Below, in pieces: positions 26,207 to 37,660 of a stretch of 64,000 bases of DNA. Location: contig CM049318.1 of assembly GCA_026874595.1 (NCBI GenBank), positions 18,774,241 to 18,838,240 of the forward strand. Direction: 5' to 3'. The translations under genes were made by a program, and so were the position numbers. The notes under the pieces were generated by a model, which saw nothing but the letters and a program-made list of their open reading frames with translations, was not told where the DNA came from and ran no database searches. The first letter of the stretch is position 1. Every line of letters starts with the position of its first letter. The DNA is from Sipunculus nudus (Eukaryota > Annelida > Sipuncula > Golfingiida > Sipunculidae).

Positions 26207-28272
26207 TTCTACTGTATAAGACCTACCTGGCAATTATAAGTGAAACAAACTTGCTAAACTAATGTGTTCTTTAATCATCCTTAAGTTTCAATTGTTCAGT
26301 CAACTGAAACTGTTCAAACACTTCTGCTTTTAATTTATTATTTTTCGCTCTAAATTTATGTTATCACAATATTAAACATACACCCGAAACATATCGGTGA
26401 AAACATTTAACGAAAATTTATCTTTAATGCAATTTTTTTTACAAGTATTAATTGTTCAAAAACAAATTCATCCATACATATATAAATACAAGAGACAAAA
26501 ATACAAAGACAGAAAATACATAAACATATGACATACAAGAAGAAAAATACAAAATGCAGGTCTAGTGTTGAAACGCATTCAGGTAATTTAAAGTTGTTCT
26601 CCATAAAAATTGTCTATTTTAAAAAAAATTCTAATGGTCTTATTATGTTTTATAAACTCATATAGCATTAATTTAGATGTATGATAATCAATTAAGTTAT
26701 TTTACTGATAAATGGTTTCCACAATATTTCGTGGTAACCGAGTTTATCTTTACACCTTGCAACTTTTTCTCAACATAGTAATAATTTTAATAAAACTTTT
26801 AACTCCATCAATTGTTAATACTGTCCCTTTGCACTTTTTGACATATATATAATACTTTACAAAAAGTATAATTTTATCTAATAATCTGTTTGAACTCATG
26901 TCCAGGTATATTATTTTGGCAGAAAATATTCTTGGTATACCCAGGTCAAAAAGCCAATTATATACCTTTGTCCAAAAATATATGTATTAGAGTTTCTTTC
27001 TCCTATAAAGAGGATCTTTAATACATTTTCATTTTTTATGTTGCCACCATGCGTTACTCAAAAATATTCAGAAACATGTTATTATTTTTTAATCCGATGT
27101 TTTTAGTACAGTAAACAAGTAATCGTAAAATCGAAGGAAACTCAATGTTCTTCCTAATTAACTTTATTTTCTTATGTTCTTCTAATGAGGTTTATACTAT
27201 GTTTTTATTAGATTAACATGTATTTCATGATTTATAAAAGTATAAAATGTATAATCAAATAACTATTACACTCTTAAATTCTGTAGTTATAATCTTAATT
27301 GTGGTTTTAATCTGATGATGTTGAATATGGTTACCGTTCTATCGATGTCATAATTACTTGTTTTACAGAAATGTAGTGGTAAACTTGTATCGTTGATATC
27401 CGAGTTTAAATGGTATAAAAATATAAATAACTGTATACTGCCTCTGTTTATATGACCGCTGAAACTATTATAATAATATAATTTTCACGGCTACTGAAGT
27501 CGTGAACTATTTATTTATGACATTTGTCCATACAATTGTTGTTTTCCTGTTCATTAAACGCAATGTTAAACCCGTAAAGTTGTCTCGATAACGAATGCAG
27601 GTGTATCGAGTCTGATTTTTTTTATTTCAGTGTTGAATGAGCCTGGAGAATGCGACTTATCATTTTACGATATGTCAGTTTAATCGGTAAGAGAAAACAG
27701 AATGTGAGAATTTTACATCACTCCCGGTCTCAGCTATTTTATCTAGATAAAAAAAAAACTTTGCACCTGTAATAACAAGTACATACAGGAGTCATATTAC
27801 CTAAAGGTTCATCTTTTACTAATCACCTCCACAAAAGTGGTTGTATTTTTTTCCAAAGCTTTCAAGAAGGTGGGGTGCTCGTCTTTGACGCTCGAAATTT
27901 CTTGAGATCTTGCTTGAGGGGTCCAGCGTCCGATGGACGCGCCAGGTTTTGACTTACGGCCGACAGGCTCAAAGTTTGCCCCTGCAGCATTTACTGCATT
28001 CAAAAATAAGTTTTATATAACTTTTGTTTACTTTGAAACATTACATATTACATTGGGACGCTCTAAACGAAAATGGAACTAATTCACATTTTGCTCTGTT
28101 GGTCCTCTGCTTCAAATTTTCTTACTTGTCCTGTCTCATCCATGTTTTTTTTTGTCTCTTAACAGGGTAACACATAAACTATTGAACCAGTTAAATGGAT
28201 TTATGAATATATGATATTATGATCATATGAATCATGTTAGAGTCGCTCGATACATATGCTGTTAATCTTTAG
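26207..28272. other. no gene seen; upstream of the Ly6 exon
   Basis: Very AT-rich. It should contain intron sequence, and possibly the missing first exon, of the Ly6 gene, but I could not identify a signal-peptide exon ending in the required phase. The ORFs here are short and featureless. Confidence 0.4.
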
Positions 28273-28388
28273 GTACAACTGTTCTGTCCCTGCGTTGCTG
28301 GGTTTGCGTCAGTCAAGACTGTGACCAGCCTCCTCATACAGTAAACACCGCAGCCAGCGTGGAGTGTAAACCACACCAGTCATGTCAG
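28273..28388 (+). CDS. Ly6/uPAR-domain protein, first half-domain exon
   Basis: This exon encodes the N-terminal half of a Ly6/uPAR (three-finger) domain. It opens after an AG acceptor at 28271-28272 with the last two bases of a split codon. The protein then runs TTVLSLRCWVCVSQDC, and further on reaches VECKPHQSCQ before a GT donor at 28389. The CxxC start, the third Cys a few residues on and the ECxxxQxCQ ending are the usual pattern of invertebrate Ly6 proteins, which are mostly small secreted or GPI-anchored cell-surface proteins. The exon ends in phase 0, which matches the phase-0 start at 33888. An upstream exon must supply the start codon and signal peptide; it was not found. No function beyond the fold can be stated. 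Confidence 0.72.
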
Positions 28389-28494
28389 GTACGGCAGTTT
28401 ATCCATATATAGTATTCTCAGTCCAGTGTAATCCATCATAGTGGCAGAGAGGTATGTATATATCTGGGGAGACACGAGTATGGCATGGGCCTTG

Positions 28495-28602
28495 TTTTGG
28501 GGGAGGGGGGTGCGGGGGGGGCATGTCCCCCTTATTTTGTTCAGGTGGGTGGGGTGGGGGGGGGGGGCAAATCTTCTGTCCCAAAGTACATTTTGTCCCC
28601 CT
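28495..28602. repeat. G-rich tract with quadruplex potential
   Basis: Several runs of five to twelve Gs within about 100 bases, starting about 105 bases after the Ly6 exon's splice donor. It is followed by CCCAAAGTACATTTTGTCCCC. It may be part of a decayed MITE, since long G/C runs recur in the hAT MITEs here. The three overlapping ORFs across it are low-complexity artefacts. Confidence 0.6.
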
Positions 28603-28786
28603 CACTGTAAGGGATATAAAAACTTTTTTTTTTAAATTGAGATATTTCCTTCAATCAGTTAATGGTTTCGTAATATTTCCTCAATAATATTTCATTTCTG
28701 CATTTCATACTGATAACATTTGGGATATTGCATGTGGCAACTGTCCCATTGTAGTTCTGTAAATTTTAGCGCATGATTTGGAATGC

Positions 28787-28850
28787 TTAAAGGTGCCCAG
28801 GCACCCACCCTATGAAAAAGAATTGATGTGTTTTCTGGCTTCCTCTGTGT
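28787..28850. mobile_element. TTAA-flanked MITE, left-end fragment (copy C)
   Basis: TTAA followed by AGGTGCCCAGGCACCCACC and, further on, TTTTCTGGCTTCCT, matching the left end of copy A at 20901. It is truncated by the tandem array that starts at 28860. Confidence 0.45.
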
Positions 28851-28859
28851 ATATATTAA

Positions 28860-29075
28860 TTTGATTAGAAATATATCTTATAATTCCAGCTTATACTTAC
28901 AACAACCGAAAATGAAAAATTAACAGTGTGAAGTTTGATTAGAAATTTATCTTATAATTCTAGCTTAAACTAACAACAACCAAATATGTAAAATTAACAG
29001 TATGAAATTGCTTTAGAAATACATGTATATCTTTTTATTCCAGCTAAAACTAACAATAACCAAAAATATAGAATG
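28860..29075. repeat. 74-bp tandem repeat, three units
   Basis: Units start at 28860, 28934 and 29008 with TTTGATTAGAAAT-like text. They share TTATAATTC(C/T)AGCTTA and CTAACAACAACC-like blocks and AAATTAACAGT(A/G)TGAA. The units are diverged, with the third the least similar. The array lies in the Ly6 intron. Confidence 0.75.
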
Positions 29076-29211
29076 CCAAAACATAGGTCTTTATCCCAGG
29101 GTAGCATCGAATGGAGGTATTCTTCCCTACATCCGGACCTTTGTATCTTACAATAGAGTCTCCAATGATGAGCATCGCGGTAGTTGAGTTGAAACAAGAG
29201 AAGCTCATACA
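29071..29211 (-). pseudogene. possible SGNH/GDS-hydrolase-like fragment from a mobile element
   Basis: A - strand frame contains AMLIIGDSIVRY followed after a short gap by IRCYPG. The GDSIVR...CYPG pair is a pattern I associate with SGNH-hydrolase-like domains carried by invertebrate and fish repeats, including some LINE ORF1 proteins. Only about 45 residues show it, the catalytic Asp-x-x-His block is absent, and the reading frame ends at the 74-bp tandem array. The wider frame (29050-29565) has no other recognisable feature. A chance match cannot be excluded. Confidence 0.3.
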
Positions 29212-29689
29212 CTTCCGATAAACTGACAATGAATGAATGATGTGGATCGAACATGTCCTGTTATTTATAGGCACCCTTGATACCTTTAATTTGGTCACAG
29301 TGGTGATCACAAGATTAATCAAAGGCCCTGTGGCCCTGAGAGTGCCAGGCTGTTTGACACTACTCACCAGTTCAAAGGTGACGATAATTAGCTTTTGTTT
29401 GGTCACAGTTATCATCAAAAACGGCATTAACCTACGATTATGATTGACTCGACTCAACGGTGTCGATGCTAAATTAACAGTAGGCAGGTTGCAAAAACAA
29501 GAACTAACGCTAAACAAAGCCGTAAGAGCAAACAAAGTCAAAGGTTTTATAATTGAATGAATCAAAAATAACGGTGGACTTACAAGTGTGTGCTGAAGTC
29601 ATCTTGGTACGGGGAAGTCACGTGCGGCCGGGATCGCACGAAGCCAAATTTTCCAGGAAGGAAAATTCCGGGAAAATAACATATTTTAC

Positions 29690-29730
29690 ACCGGATATTA
29701 TTGGGGGGGGGGCAAGGGGGGGGGGGGCAT
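29690..29730. repeat. poly-G tracts
   Basis: Two runs of about ten to twelve Gs separated by CAA. No terminal repeats are visible around them. Confidence 0.8.
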
Positions 29731-29759
29731 GAAGCACGCCGTTATATTAATGATCTAGG

Positions 29760-30142
29760 GGTAATTTTGGTTGTTAATGTCTTATAAAGCCTTCGTGAAG
29801 GATGTTTGAACTTTTTTATCAACAGCATGTTGTAAAACACAGCAATGTTTACAAAGGGAAGCACATGTAACCTAAGGTAGTAGGTTGTATATATTCGGAA
29901 AGTCAAAGGTCACTTGTCCAAAAACGCCATTTGAAAAGCTCTGGCTTATCTGACTTGCTGTCAGATGCCCTTATTGAAATTGTCTTGATTATTTTGGCGG
30001 GCCCCCAAATATTATAAACAGGTTGATATAAACAAAGCAAGCAGTATGTGTGCGCTATTATCCATATTTTTTGCCTTTTTTTAAAGCTCCGGGGGATTAC
30101 CTTTAGTTTATAAAGGTCAGATAGGTGATTGGGCCCCTTTAA
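29760..30142. mobile_element. TTAA-type MITE, copy B
   Basis: Homologous to 20901-21310 over most of its length (shared blocks GCTTATCTGACTTGCT, AGATGCCCTTATTGAA, GATATAAA, AGCTCCGGGGGATTACC, AAAGGTCAGATAG). The right end reads GGGCCCCT followed by TTAA (30139-30142). The left end is diverged, so the start is approximate. Confidence 0.55.
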
Positions 30143-30349
30143 ATCTAGTGTAGATTATGAATAATATAGCACTTAAAATTAGGCAAATAAAAATTAGGAA
30201 AATTAAACAATACCATTAAAGAAACTCAGTATAGGGTTCAGATTAAATTAATAACAGGTAAATACAACATGGTAAGCTATATGCAGAAACTCAGTATAGT
30301 GCTTAGATTGAATTAATGACAGATAAATACTACATGGTCAAACTATCGG

Positions 30350-30721
30350 CAGTGGCATCAAATTATCATTAAGGATGGGGAATTTGTTTTTAAGAAACAC
30401 ACACACACACACACATAAATATACATATATATATACCTTGTATATTCTGTGTGACACATTCCAAATACAATACAATAATTTATAAGTTTTAAAATAAGGT
30501 ATTATATTTCCAGTATATGTTAATTCTTAACAAGGTTTAGTTATATAATATTTCATAGAAAACGGAAACAAAGTCTATAATTCTCATTTTTTTTATATAT
30601 ATATTTCATTTATCTGAATATCAGCATCATTCACCATCCCCCTTGCTAAAGAAAGTTGGGGAAACCGTCCCCTCCTATCCCCGTACCCCCCCCCCCCCCC
30701 CCTTATTAATTGACGCCAGCG
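30350..30721 (+). mobile_element. hAT MITE (CAGTGGCGTCAAT family), copy 1
   Basis: The left end CAGTGGCATCAA and the right end TTGACGCCAGCG are imperfect inverted repeats. The flanking octamers ACTATCGG (30342-30349) and GCTATCAG (30722-30729) agree at 6 of 8 positions, consistent with an aged hAT duplication. It contains a (CA)n run near 30395 and an 18-base C run near 30687, features shared with the copies at 33319, 39056 and 48322. There is no transposase. It lies in the Ly6 intron. Confidence 0.6.
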
Positions 30722-30925
30722 GCTATCAGTTCCACGAGACCACAATCCAGTTATGGTCCATGATGCGAACACAACCCTGTAGACTGGTACCTAACGCTGT
30801 TCTAAAACGGTCACTGGCAACCATTCATGTTACCCAGTCATTGTCTTTAGGTAATTAACATTTTAGCAGCCAGGAAGACGGTCCCCACTGCAAATGTCCA
30901 TCAACACTGGCCCACATCTATCATC

Positions 30926-30930
<5 letters not shown>
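30722..30930. other. no gene seen
   Basis: Short moderate-GC stretch between the MITE and the microsatellite. No coding signature. Confidence 0.45.

Positions 30931-30969
<39 letters not shown>
30931..30969. repeat. (AT)n microsatellite
   Basis: Nearly pure AT dinucleotides. Confidence 0.95.
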
Positions 30970-30975
<6 letters not shown>

Positions 30976-32003
30976 TCAAGTACGATCGATGTACATATAA
31001 TTCAGAATAACTCTGGAGCTGAAGTAATTCGGAGGTAGCCGTAATTATACCCGACTCAGCAGGCCCTTAAATTTGATCGACGCCTCTCTAATGTCAGAGG
31101 GTCGTTCACTTTATAAACCTCCTATAGCATTTTCAAGTTTTTTCTTTACTTTCAACAATGTCGATTATGTAAACTGTAACTTTTGTTATACTGCCTGGCT
31201 ACAGATGATTATAATGAATGCATTTTAAATAATTACCCGACTCAGTACGACCCTCTACTCGATCCCAGAATATCTAAGTTTAGAGGGCCGAAACGACCCG
31301 AGCTAGGAAGGACCATAAAAGAGCTTGTTATCAAACCGTAACCTTCACTGCTAGAAACTGACTGAACGTGATAGGTCCCCTGATATTTTCATGGTTAACT
31401 AAGCCTCACCTCAATGCTCATGGGGAAAAGAATTGTTAAACAATATTGATGAAAGATGATTTTTATTTGGTTATTTTCTATTAACAAGTTGGAGCTGCCA
31501 AAATAAGATGGATGGCCCTTATTTGATGGTTTTTGCACAATAAGCATTCTGAAAAAGTAGATGCAGGTGGTGAATGTCTGCATCTAGAGCCGTTTCTTTG
31601 TTATCTTAATAGAGTAAAAAATAATGAGCTGAAGCTGGGGGACATGATTAATTGTCTCTTCTGAAAAGCTCAGTCAGCTTGCAGTTAAAATTTACAAATC
31701 TATATGAAGCTCCAGAAAATAACAGCTGAAAAGAAAGATATTATCAGTTTATTTGGTGATTTAAATACAGAAATTTGTCTTGGTCTTATTAATTTAATGA
31801 TAATATTTATAATCCCTTAGGGCTCTTCTATTACAAGTATACTGTATTGTAACGCATAAGATTTTGTGCAAAGTTAAATCATAGCTGAGTCAATTATACA
31901 CATTCCTTGTCTATAAAATCTTTGTGGTTTCTGACCTACTCAGGGTAATATTAACTAACACTAGGTAATTCCTATTAGAATATTATGGAGTTTGCCAATA
32001 CTA
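30970..32003. other. no gene seen
   Basis: Ly6 intron, AT-rich. Two similar words, ACCCGACTCAG(C/T)A at 31049 and 31236, suggest a small local duplication. Confidence 0.45.
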
Positions 32004-32287
32004 TTAGTAATGACAGCAATGTTTACAAAGAGGAAACACATGTTGTCTAAGATGGTTGACTACATGTCTGCGGAAATCATGGTTCGCCCGAATTGCAGAC
32101 AAATATCCATGTCGAATGGGTCTCCATTACTTTGTCCCCCCCCCCCCCCCCCTTGTTGTAGAAACGTTGATAAACCAGATTAACAACCTATGTGCTTTGG
32201 GATTCTTGTTTTCCGGCCTTTTTTATTAATGGGTACAATTATTATCTACACTTAATAGATGTCAGATATTTGAATAGACCCCTTTAA
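32004..32287. mobile_element. TTAA-type MITE, copy D (degenerate)
   Basis: Shares AGCAATGTTTACAAAG and the following AAGCACATGT-like and GATGGTTG-like text with copy B. It has a 17-base C run where copy B has GGGCCCCC, and ends ACCCCTTTAA (TTAA at 32284-32287). It lies in the Ly6 intron. Confidence 0.45.
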
Positions 32288-33318
32288 AGAAGCTTATCAT
32301 CTGGAATTCCGGTCTGATATATGTACTGGGTATGGAATGATCCATCAGAGTCAATTTGTAATCACCAAATGAGGCCTTTAGCCCCAAGCCCGCGACCATT
32401 TCGGTAATTAGCATGAATCCGGTATGGTGGCGGAAGTACAAATAAAAACCGAAGATCTGCCTTTAAAACGTTGGTATATGATTCCGGGAGACTTCTTGCC
32501 CCTATTTAATGGATATAGATATTTCATTATTTTGCACCTCCCGGGCAGATATAGGAAGGCTGATTAAAGAAGGGGTCTCACGCCCCACGATATAGGCCTT
32601 ATTAGACTCAACGTCACGTTTATTCATAGAAAGTACTTACCTTTCAACATTTTCTCTCTATGGAATTTTTTGCCACTTCTTTCGCTGGCAGAAGATGATT
32701 ATAATTTTTTATATTACTTTTCCGTCGTACTATAAAAAGGGCGCCTGAGATCCTGGTTGCGAGTAACAAACTGGAGTTAGCGAATAATTTAGAACATTAT
32801 ATAACGGGATAATCTACGAAATCCTATCCAGATTGAACCATTCCGTCTTTCTGGCATTAATGATTCACAAATTCAGGCTACTTCTTTTTCAGGGTACCCT
32901 TGCCCCAATAATCTGAAATTTATTTTAAATACACCCTGGGGGCAGGCAAAATGGGTTAAACTTAAGCTTTTAATACAAGGTATGCTTATTCTGAATTTGT
33001 AGGTAATCAGACATCTCATTCGACGTCCCATTCGGATGAAGTCGGTTTTAAGGGATCCTCGGTAATCTGAAATCGATTTCAAGGAATCCCCCATTATTTT
33101 AATTGTGGGCAATCTAAAGTTGTTAAGCGGGCGGGGGGAGGAGGACACGGAAGCCCAGAAAGTTCAGCCACGAAATTCTGTATCCTACCCGTTTTAGGCT
33201 AACATATTTAACACCCACATGTTCTCGCATAAGTTCATGTTTTAATTATAACACATTATATTATTCTTGTCAAGTTGTCGTATCCATCCATCATGCGAGG
33301 GACAGTGCTACCTATGGC
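32288..33318. other. no gene seen
   Basis: Ly6 intron. The ORF at 32873-33148 (- strand) has no domain. The segment at about 32990-33110 carries repeated 'AATCTGAAAT'-like words without a clear unit. Confidence 0.4.
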
Positions 33319-33649
33319 CAGGGGCGTCGATGGGGATATATTACCCCCCCCCCCCCAACACACATACACACACACACCCTTTCACACACTTTCAGGCACA
33401 GGGGATTGCAATGTGATCATCCACCTGCTAGTGAGAGAATAAGATTTATTGGAAATTAAAAAAGAAAGATATATAATTAGAATAATCGCCTGTGGTTCCA
33501 TTTCTCCATTTCTGAGTTTATCCTTAAATATTATATATCTAAGTCTGGTTCAGAAAACATATATACCGGGAACATAATTAACGTACTTTTTTAAATTTGT
33601 ATACGTGCTGAAAGCATATTTGACATAGGTCACACCAACATTAGAAGGT

Positions 33650-33698
<49 letters not shown>

Positions 33699-33825
33699 TC
33701 AATATTTATACGTTTAAATAAAATTCAAAAACTTTTGATTAACCTCAAACGCCTGAGAGTCAAGCTCCCACTCCCCCCCCCCCCCCAAAAAAAAAAAATT
33801 CATTGAAGCTAAATCGACGGCACTG
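33319..33825. mobile_element. hAT MITE (CAGTGGCGTCAAT family), copy 2
   Basis: The left end CAGGGGCGTCGAT and the right end ATCGACGGCACTG form inverted repeats with two mismatches. The copy contains C runs next to both ends and an (AT)n run at 33651-33693. The expected 8-bp duplication is not recognisable (CCTATGGC against CTTTAGAA), so the copy is old or rearranged. Its right end is only 62 bases before the terminal Ly6 exon. Confidence 0.5.
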
Positions 33826-33887
33826 CTTTAGAATAGGTGTGCGCCATTTGATTTTAAAGTGACTGTGGCATATGTCTTCTCTTTCAG

Positions 33888-34148
33888 AAGGTTTATTACC
33901 GCGCCTACAGCTTCAGAGACAGGGAGATGTTCGAGTCCACCGTCAGGAGCTGCTCTGACGGACGCTGCCATGAAGTCAACGAGTTTCTGCATAACTGCTC
34001 TCGGCAGAAACTGTTAAACCCTGGCTGTTATCAAAGATCGTGCTGCAGTAATGTTGATAATTGCAACAGTGCGGACGCCATGTTGAATCACAGATCTGCA
34101 TTCACTTCCGTTTTAATGATTATCCTCGCTAGTCTCATCATATTTTGA
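33888..34148 (+). CDS. Ly6/uPAR-domain protein, terminal exon
   Basis: This exon begins after a pyrimidine-rich acceptor (TCTTCTCTTTCAG, AG at 33886-33887) in phase 0 and runs 86 codons to a TGA stop. It starts KVYYRAYSFRDREM and completes the Ly6 fold with ESTVRSCS, GRCHEV, a later HNC, GCYQRSCC and VDNCN. The CC-x(4)-CN ending is the hallmark of Ly6/uPAR domains. It is followed by a linker and a hydrophobic tail (FTSVLMIILASLIIF), as expected for GPI anchoring. Joined to 28273-28388 the domain has 12 cysteines, two more than the common ten. The product is therefore probably a cell-surface GPI protein; its ligand and role are unknown. The first ATG inside the exon is not the true start. Confidence 0.8.
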   Translation, partial: KVYYRAYSFRDREMFESTVRSCSDGRCHEVNEFLHNCSRQKLLNPGCYQRSCCSNVDNCNSADAMLNHRSAFTSVLMIILASLIIF

Positions 34149-36235
34149 TTATTAAATATTATCGTTCGAATTGTGTGCATAACTGAGTTCATATTTTATC
34201 ATAACAGTACAGTAATATAAAACTTGTATGGCAATTTTAAGCACTTAATTATGTAAAACATTGTGAATCCGATTATATTCCCCCAACAAGAGTATTTTCA
34301 AACGGAAATTATGAGATGCTTCGTCTGATAAGAAGTAGTTCTGGTCTGAATCATGTACAAAAGACTATTATTCGTCTTCTTACAGTGATTCGCTGGATTT
34401 TATGCTTTCAGACTTTTTTTTATCAACAGAAGAAGTGTGCAAAATTATCGGGTATGTGTATCTGACTCTTCATGATAATTTATTAGGTACATACATCTTT
34501 TCTCCCTGGTACGTAGGATTATTTTCCCTTTGCGGAGGTATATGCGCTTTACTGAGTGTATTCTAGTAAACCTTTGGATTGTTTTTCCTGAATCCAAATT
34601 TATCATGCTTCGGGATATCATCATGATAAGGACAATGAAAACATCGATTAAGGGGCATCTAACAAATCATATTTATAAAATTAAAATAATCGAACATTCT
34701 AAAAACCGGTTTCCTAGCTGTGACTCTGTAGTCATGCAGTTCATAAGTTACATAGCCACAACATCCCGAATGAGACCAAGCATGCACTTTAAAAATAGGA
34801 CTCTCAAATGCTAGACAAGGTCTCCGATCCCCTGACCTTCTTCCGAACCTTGAAATGAATCTTGCACGTAATACAGAAATAACAGTTATATAATCCCCGC
34901 AGTTTCATCGTTCTCTGAAACAACCGTACAATCAGGACAACCTATGCCCCTTACGCGTGTCTTGGGTCAAAAAAGGCGTATATCCTGATAATTTTTCAAT
35001 AAACCTTTGCTCTTTACGTTGCTGCAATTACATAGCATTTACTCGGGTAAGGGCCGCGAGCGATGTGTGTGTTCTCAATTATGATGCGATCAAGATAAAA
35101 GTTACGACACGCAGGAAATACCGTTTACGTGAATTAAATATGAACGGCTCCGTGAACTGGATAAATATTCTGTTTTTGGGCTTATGGAAAAACAGAATAT
35201 AAGAGGTATAAATGTTTTTCGAGAATACCACAGGAAACGGAAAGGAAAAAGATCTGGAAGCTCTCGGAGTGAAGGGTTAAATGAAACTCGCTCCACAGCA
35301 GCGTTCACTTGTAACATTTCGCCCACTAGTCGGGAAACACAACGCAGTATTGCCTATATTAGTCATGACTCAAGTCACACTGGAACGTGTACTTGAATAG
35401 CCGTCCATACCATTACAGCGATAATTTGCAGCATACAGCAATAAATCTTAACATTAGGGCTGCATGTGGAACAAAAGCAAAATTCCTTGGTGGTTGCCTG
35501 TGTGATTTCCCGCCCGTCGAATATCTTAGCTGTCAACAAATACGGAGGGTGTTAAAGAAAGTATACAAATATACTTAATGGTTGGTCGGATTTATTTTAA
35601 GTGAGACAATGTTTGTAAGAGGCGAGGCCTTGTCAACAAAAAATGAATAGTTTGCTTTGCTTTTTTTAAGTCCTTTTTAAAGTTTCAGACCAATTCTTGC
35701 GGTCTTGACCCCCACCCCCCTTCCAGCATGGTGACCCTTTTTTATAGGTTTTGTCATTTTTACTCCTGGGATGGACAGCTGCTTTTTATAAATCCATGAT
35801 CCGCCCCTATTACTTGGGCTGACATGGTTGGCAATCGCTGTATCATCGGCATGACAAAACATGAATTATCACTAGTGTATCTTTGTTTTAAATTCATAAT
35901 GTTTGCGAACTTGTTCAGATCAAAATGTGAATTTCAGAGTTTCATAAAGCACTTTTTTATAAACCTAATAAAGCGTATAAATATGTTCCTGGACAGCTCT
36001 GCTCTTTGTTACCTTCTTGTTGTGTTTTAAAAAAAAACTCCTGTGTACAACACATTCGCATATATTTATTTTAATGCATATTTTATCTACAATTGTTTAA
36101 AGTGATGGACACAGTCACTTATAGCATTGGCGCCTGGAATGCATGTTGCATCATCAGCACCAAGTGCCAGCGGTGACTGGGGCCCCTGATCAATCTGCCA
36201 TCACCGAGATGCGGGTCTCCTTTCTGCAGGCCAAC
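34149..36235. other. 3' flank of the Ly6 gene; no further gene seen
   Basis: AT-rich. An ATTAAA at about 34151 directly follows the stop and seems too close to serve as the polyadenylation signal; the real 3' end is not obvious. The ORFs at 34530-34814, 34957-35202 and 35184-35396 have no domain. Confidence 0.4.
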
Positions 36236-36465
36236 ACGTGGCTGGTAAACCCTATAGAACCCTTGTTCTTTAGAGTGGTGACAGGTGGAAACCCTTAACG
36301 ATTTAAGGTAGAACCCTCCAGTCAGGGATTTTCAAGAAACCCTCTCCGGGTGTTCTTTTGGAAACCCTAAGGGTTCTATATGTAACCCTGATAATGGGTG
36401 CCTCTAAGAACCATACAGAAGGGATGTTCCTGGAACCATTGTTCATAAAAGGTTATAAAGGGTCC
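36236..36465. repeat. GAACCC/GGGTTC-rich repeat, copy 1
   Basis: Dense inverted words (TAGAACCCTTG, AGAACCCTCC, AAGGGTTCTA, AAGAACCATAC) over about 230 bases. A similar text lies at 39286-39450. Probably a MITE fragment, but no terminal repeats could be fixed. Confidence 0.4.
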
Positions 36466-36469
36466 TCTA

Positions 36470-36524
36470 TATATGTATATATATTTATTTATATAAAAAT
36501 TTATATATATATATATATATATTA
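36470..36524. repeat. (AT)n-rich microsatellite
   Basis: AT dinucleotides with TTT and AAA interruptions. Confidence 0.9.
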
Positions 36525-37348
36525 TAAAGTATTCAGGAATATCATATAATATCATTCAGAATAAATAAATCATACTCCATTCTTAAAATGTGCAACAGCC
36601 AAAAGGTATTAGCATAAGTATGCACCTTAATAATACAGTGGAACCCCGCCTTGCGACCACCCCACAATTACGACCACCCCACAATTACGACCATTTTGCT
36701 TGGTCCCGATGTTTTTTAGTTTATTTATGTTTAAAAATGACTCAAAATTACGACCACCCCTGAATTCATAATTACGACCAGATTTCCTGGCCCAGCGCTA
36801 ATGCGACCCCGCTAATGCGACCACCGCCGAGAAGTACTGAAACAACATTTGTCACGAGTCAATGGCTGCGTCTTGTCACAGGCGCCTTAACGAAAGATCA
36901 AAGCGGGTAACAAGGTTTCTTAACCCGAGTGTTAATCTGGTCCCGCATACCTTCCCGACTCGGTGTCTTCGCTGAGACTAGTTGAGGTGAAGGTTATAGA
37001 TCAAAGAGGGTAACCATCGGCCTGATTACTTAATGAGCCGGTCTGACCTGGGGTCAGATGCTAATTGCCCCTCAGTGATCACCTGTATTACAGCTACCCT
37101 GTGTGGGGTTGCGGGCTTAATATTTCAACTCATCACATATTGTTCGATCCTCATTGGTAAAATTAACTAACTAGTTAATCCTAAATGTGTTCATACCTTA
37201 CTGACATTGAGTAGTCAGTAAAATGTATAAATAAAGCTTGCATGGGGGGAAATCCCTTACATTAACTTGCCTTTTCTGATAGATCGTTGTCAGTTTATTT
37301 CTCTACTGGTTAAGTTTGCATTTAAATTGCTTGCTGTTATAGGCAACC

Positions 37349-37490
37349 ATGCCTCTGAAAGAGCTCTCCTTGAAGGATAAAGTGGCGTTAATCAAGGCGG
37401 CAACACCACGCGCAGTCAGCACCAAATGGCTCAGCGTTTAGCGTCGAGAAAACTCAAGTGCACGCAATATATACTCAAGCTGAAGTTAAA
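37349..37490 (+). pseudogene. Tigger/pogo transposase N-terminal remnant
   Basis: The frame starts at ATG 37349 with MPLKELSLKDKVALIKAAT, the usual opening of Tigger-type transposases (CENP-B-like helix-turn-helix DNA-binding domain). After codon 21 or so the frame shifts. The continuation is recognisable first in the +1 frame (SQHQMAQR) and then in the third frame (FSVEKTQVHAIY), and the unshifted frame stops at 37439-37441. The rest of the DNA-binding region and the whole DDE domain are deleted. It belongs to the element at 36636-37903 and is certainly non-functional. Confidence 0.7.
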
Positions 37491-37540
37491 TATATGACAG
37501 CCACGTATTATGTTCAATATGCATTCAGAAGGTTGTAATC

Positions 37541-37660
37541 GTATTACTTTAGTGTTATTATTTGTTAATCATCAGTCACTACGTATGTGTACATGTATAC
37601 GTATTACCTTAGTGTTATTATCTGTTAATCATCAGTCACTACATATGTGTACATGTATAT
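37541..37660. repeat. 60-bp tandem duplication inside the Tigger-like element
   Basis: Units 37541-37600 and 37601-37660 both begin GTATTAC(T/C)TTAGTG and end TGTACATGTATA(C/T), with only a few differences. The duplication looks recent relative to the decayed element around it. Confidence 0.9.

Noticed and set aside
28860-29075. CRISPR array
   Set aside because: Contiguous 74-bp tandem units without unique spacers, in a eukaryotic context.
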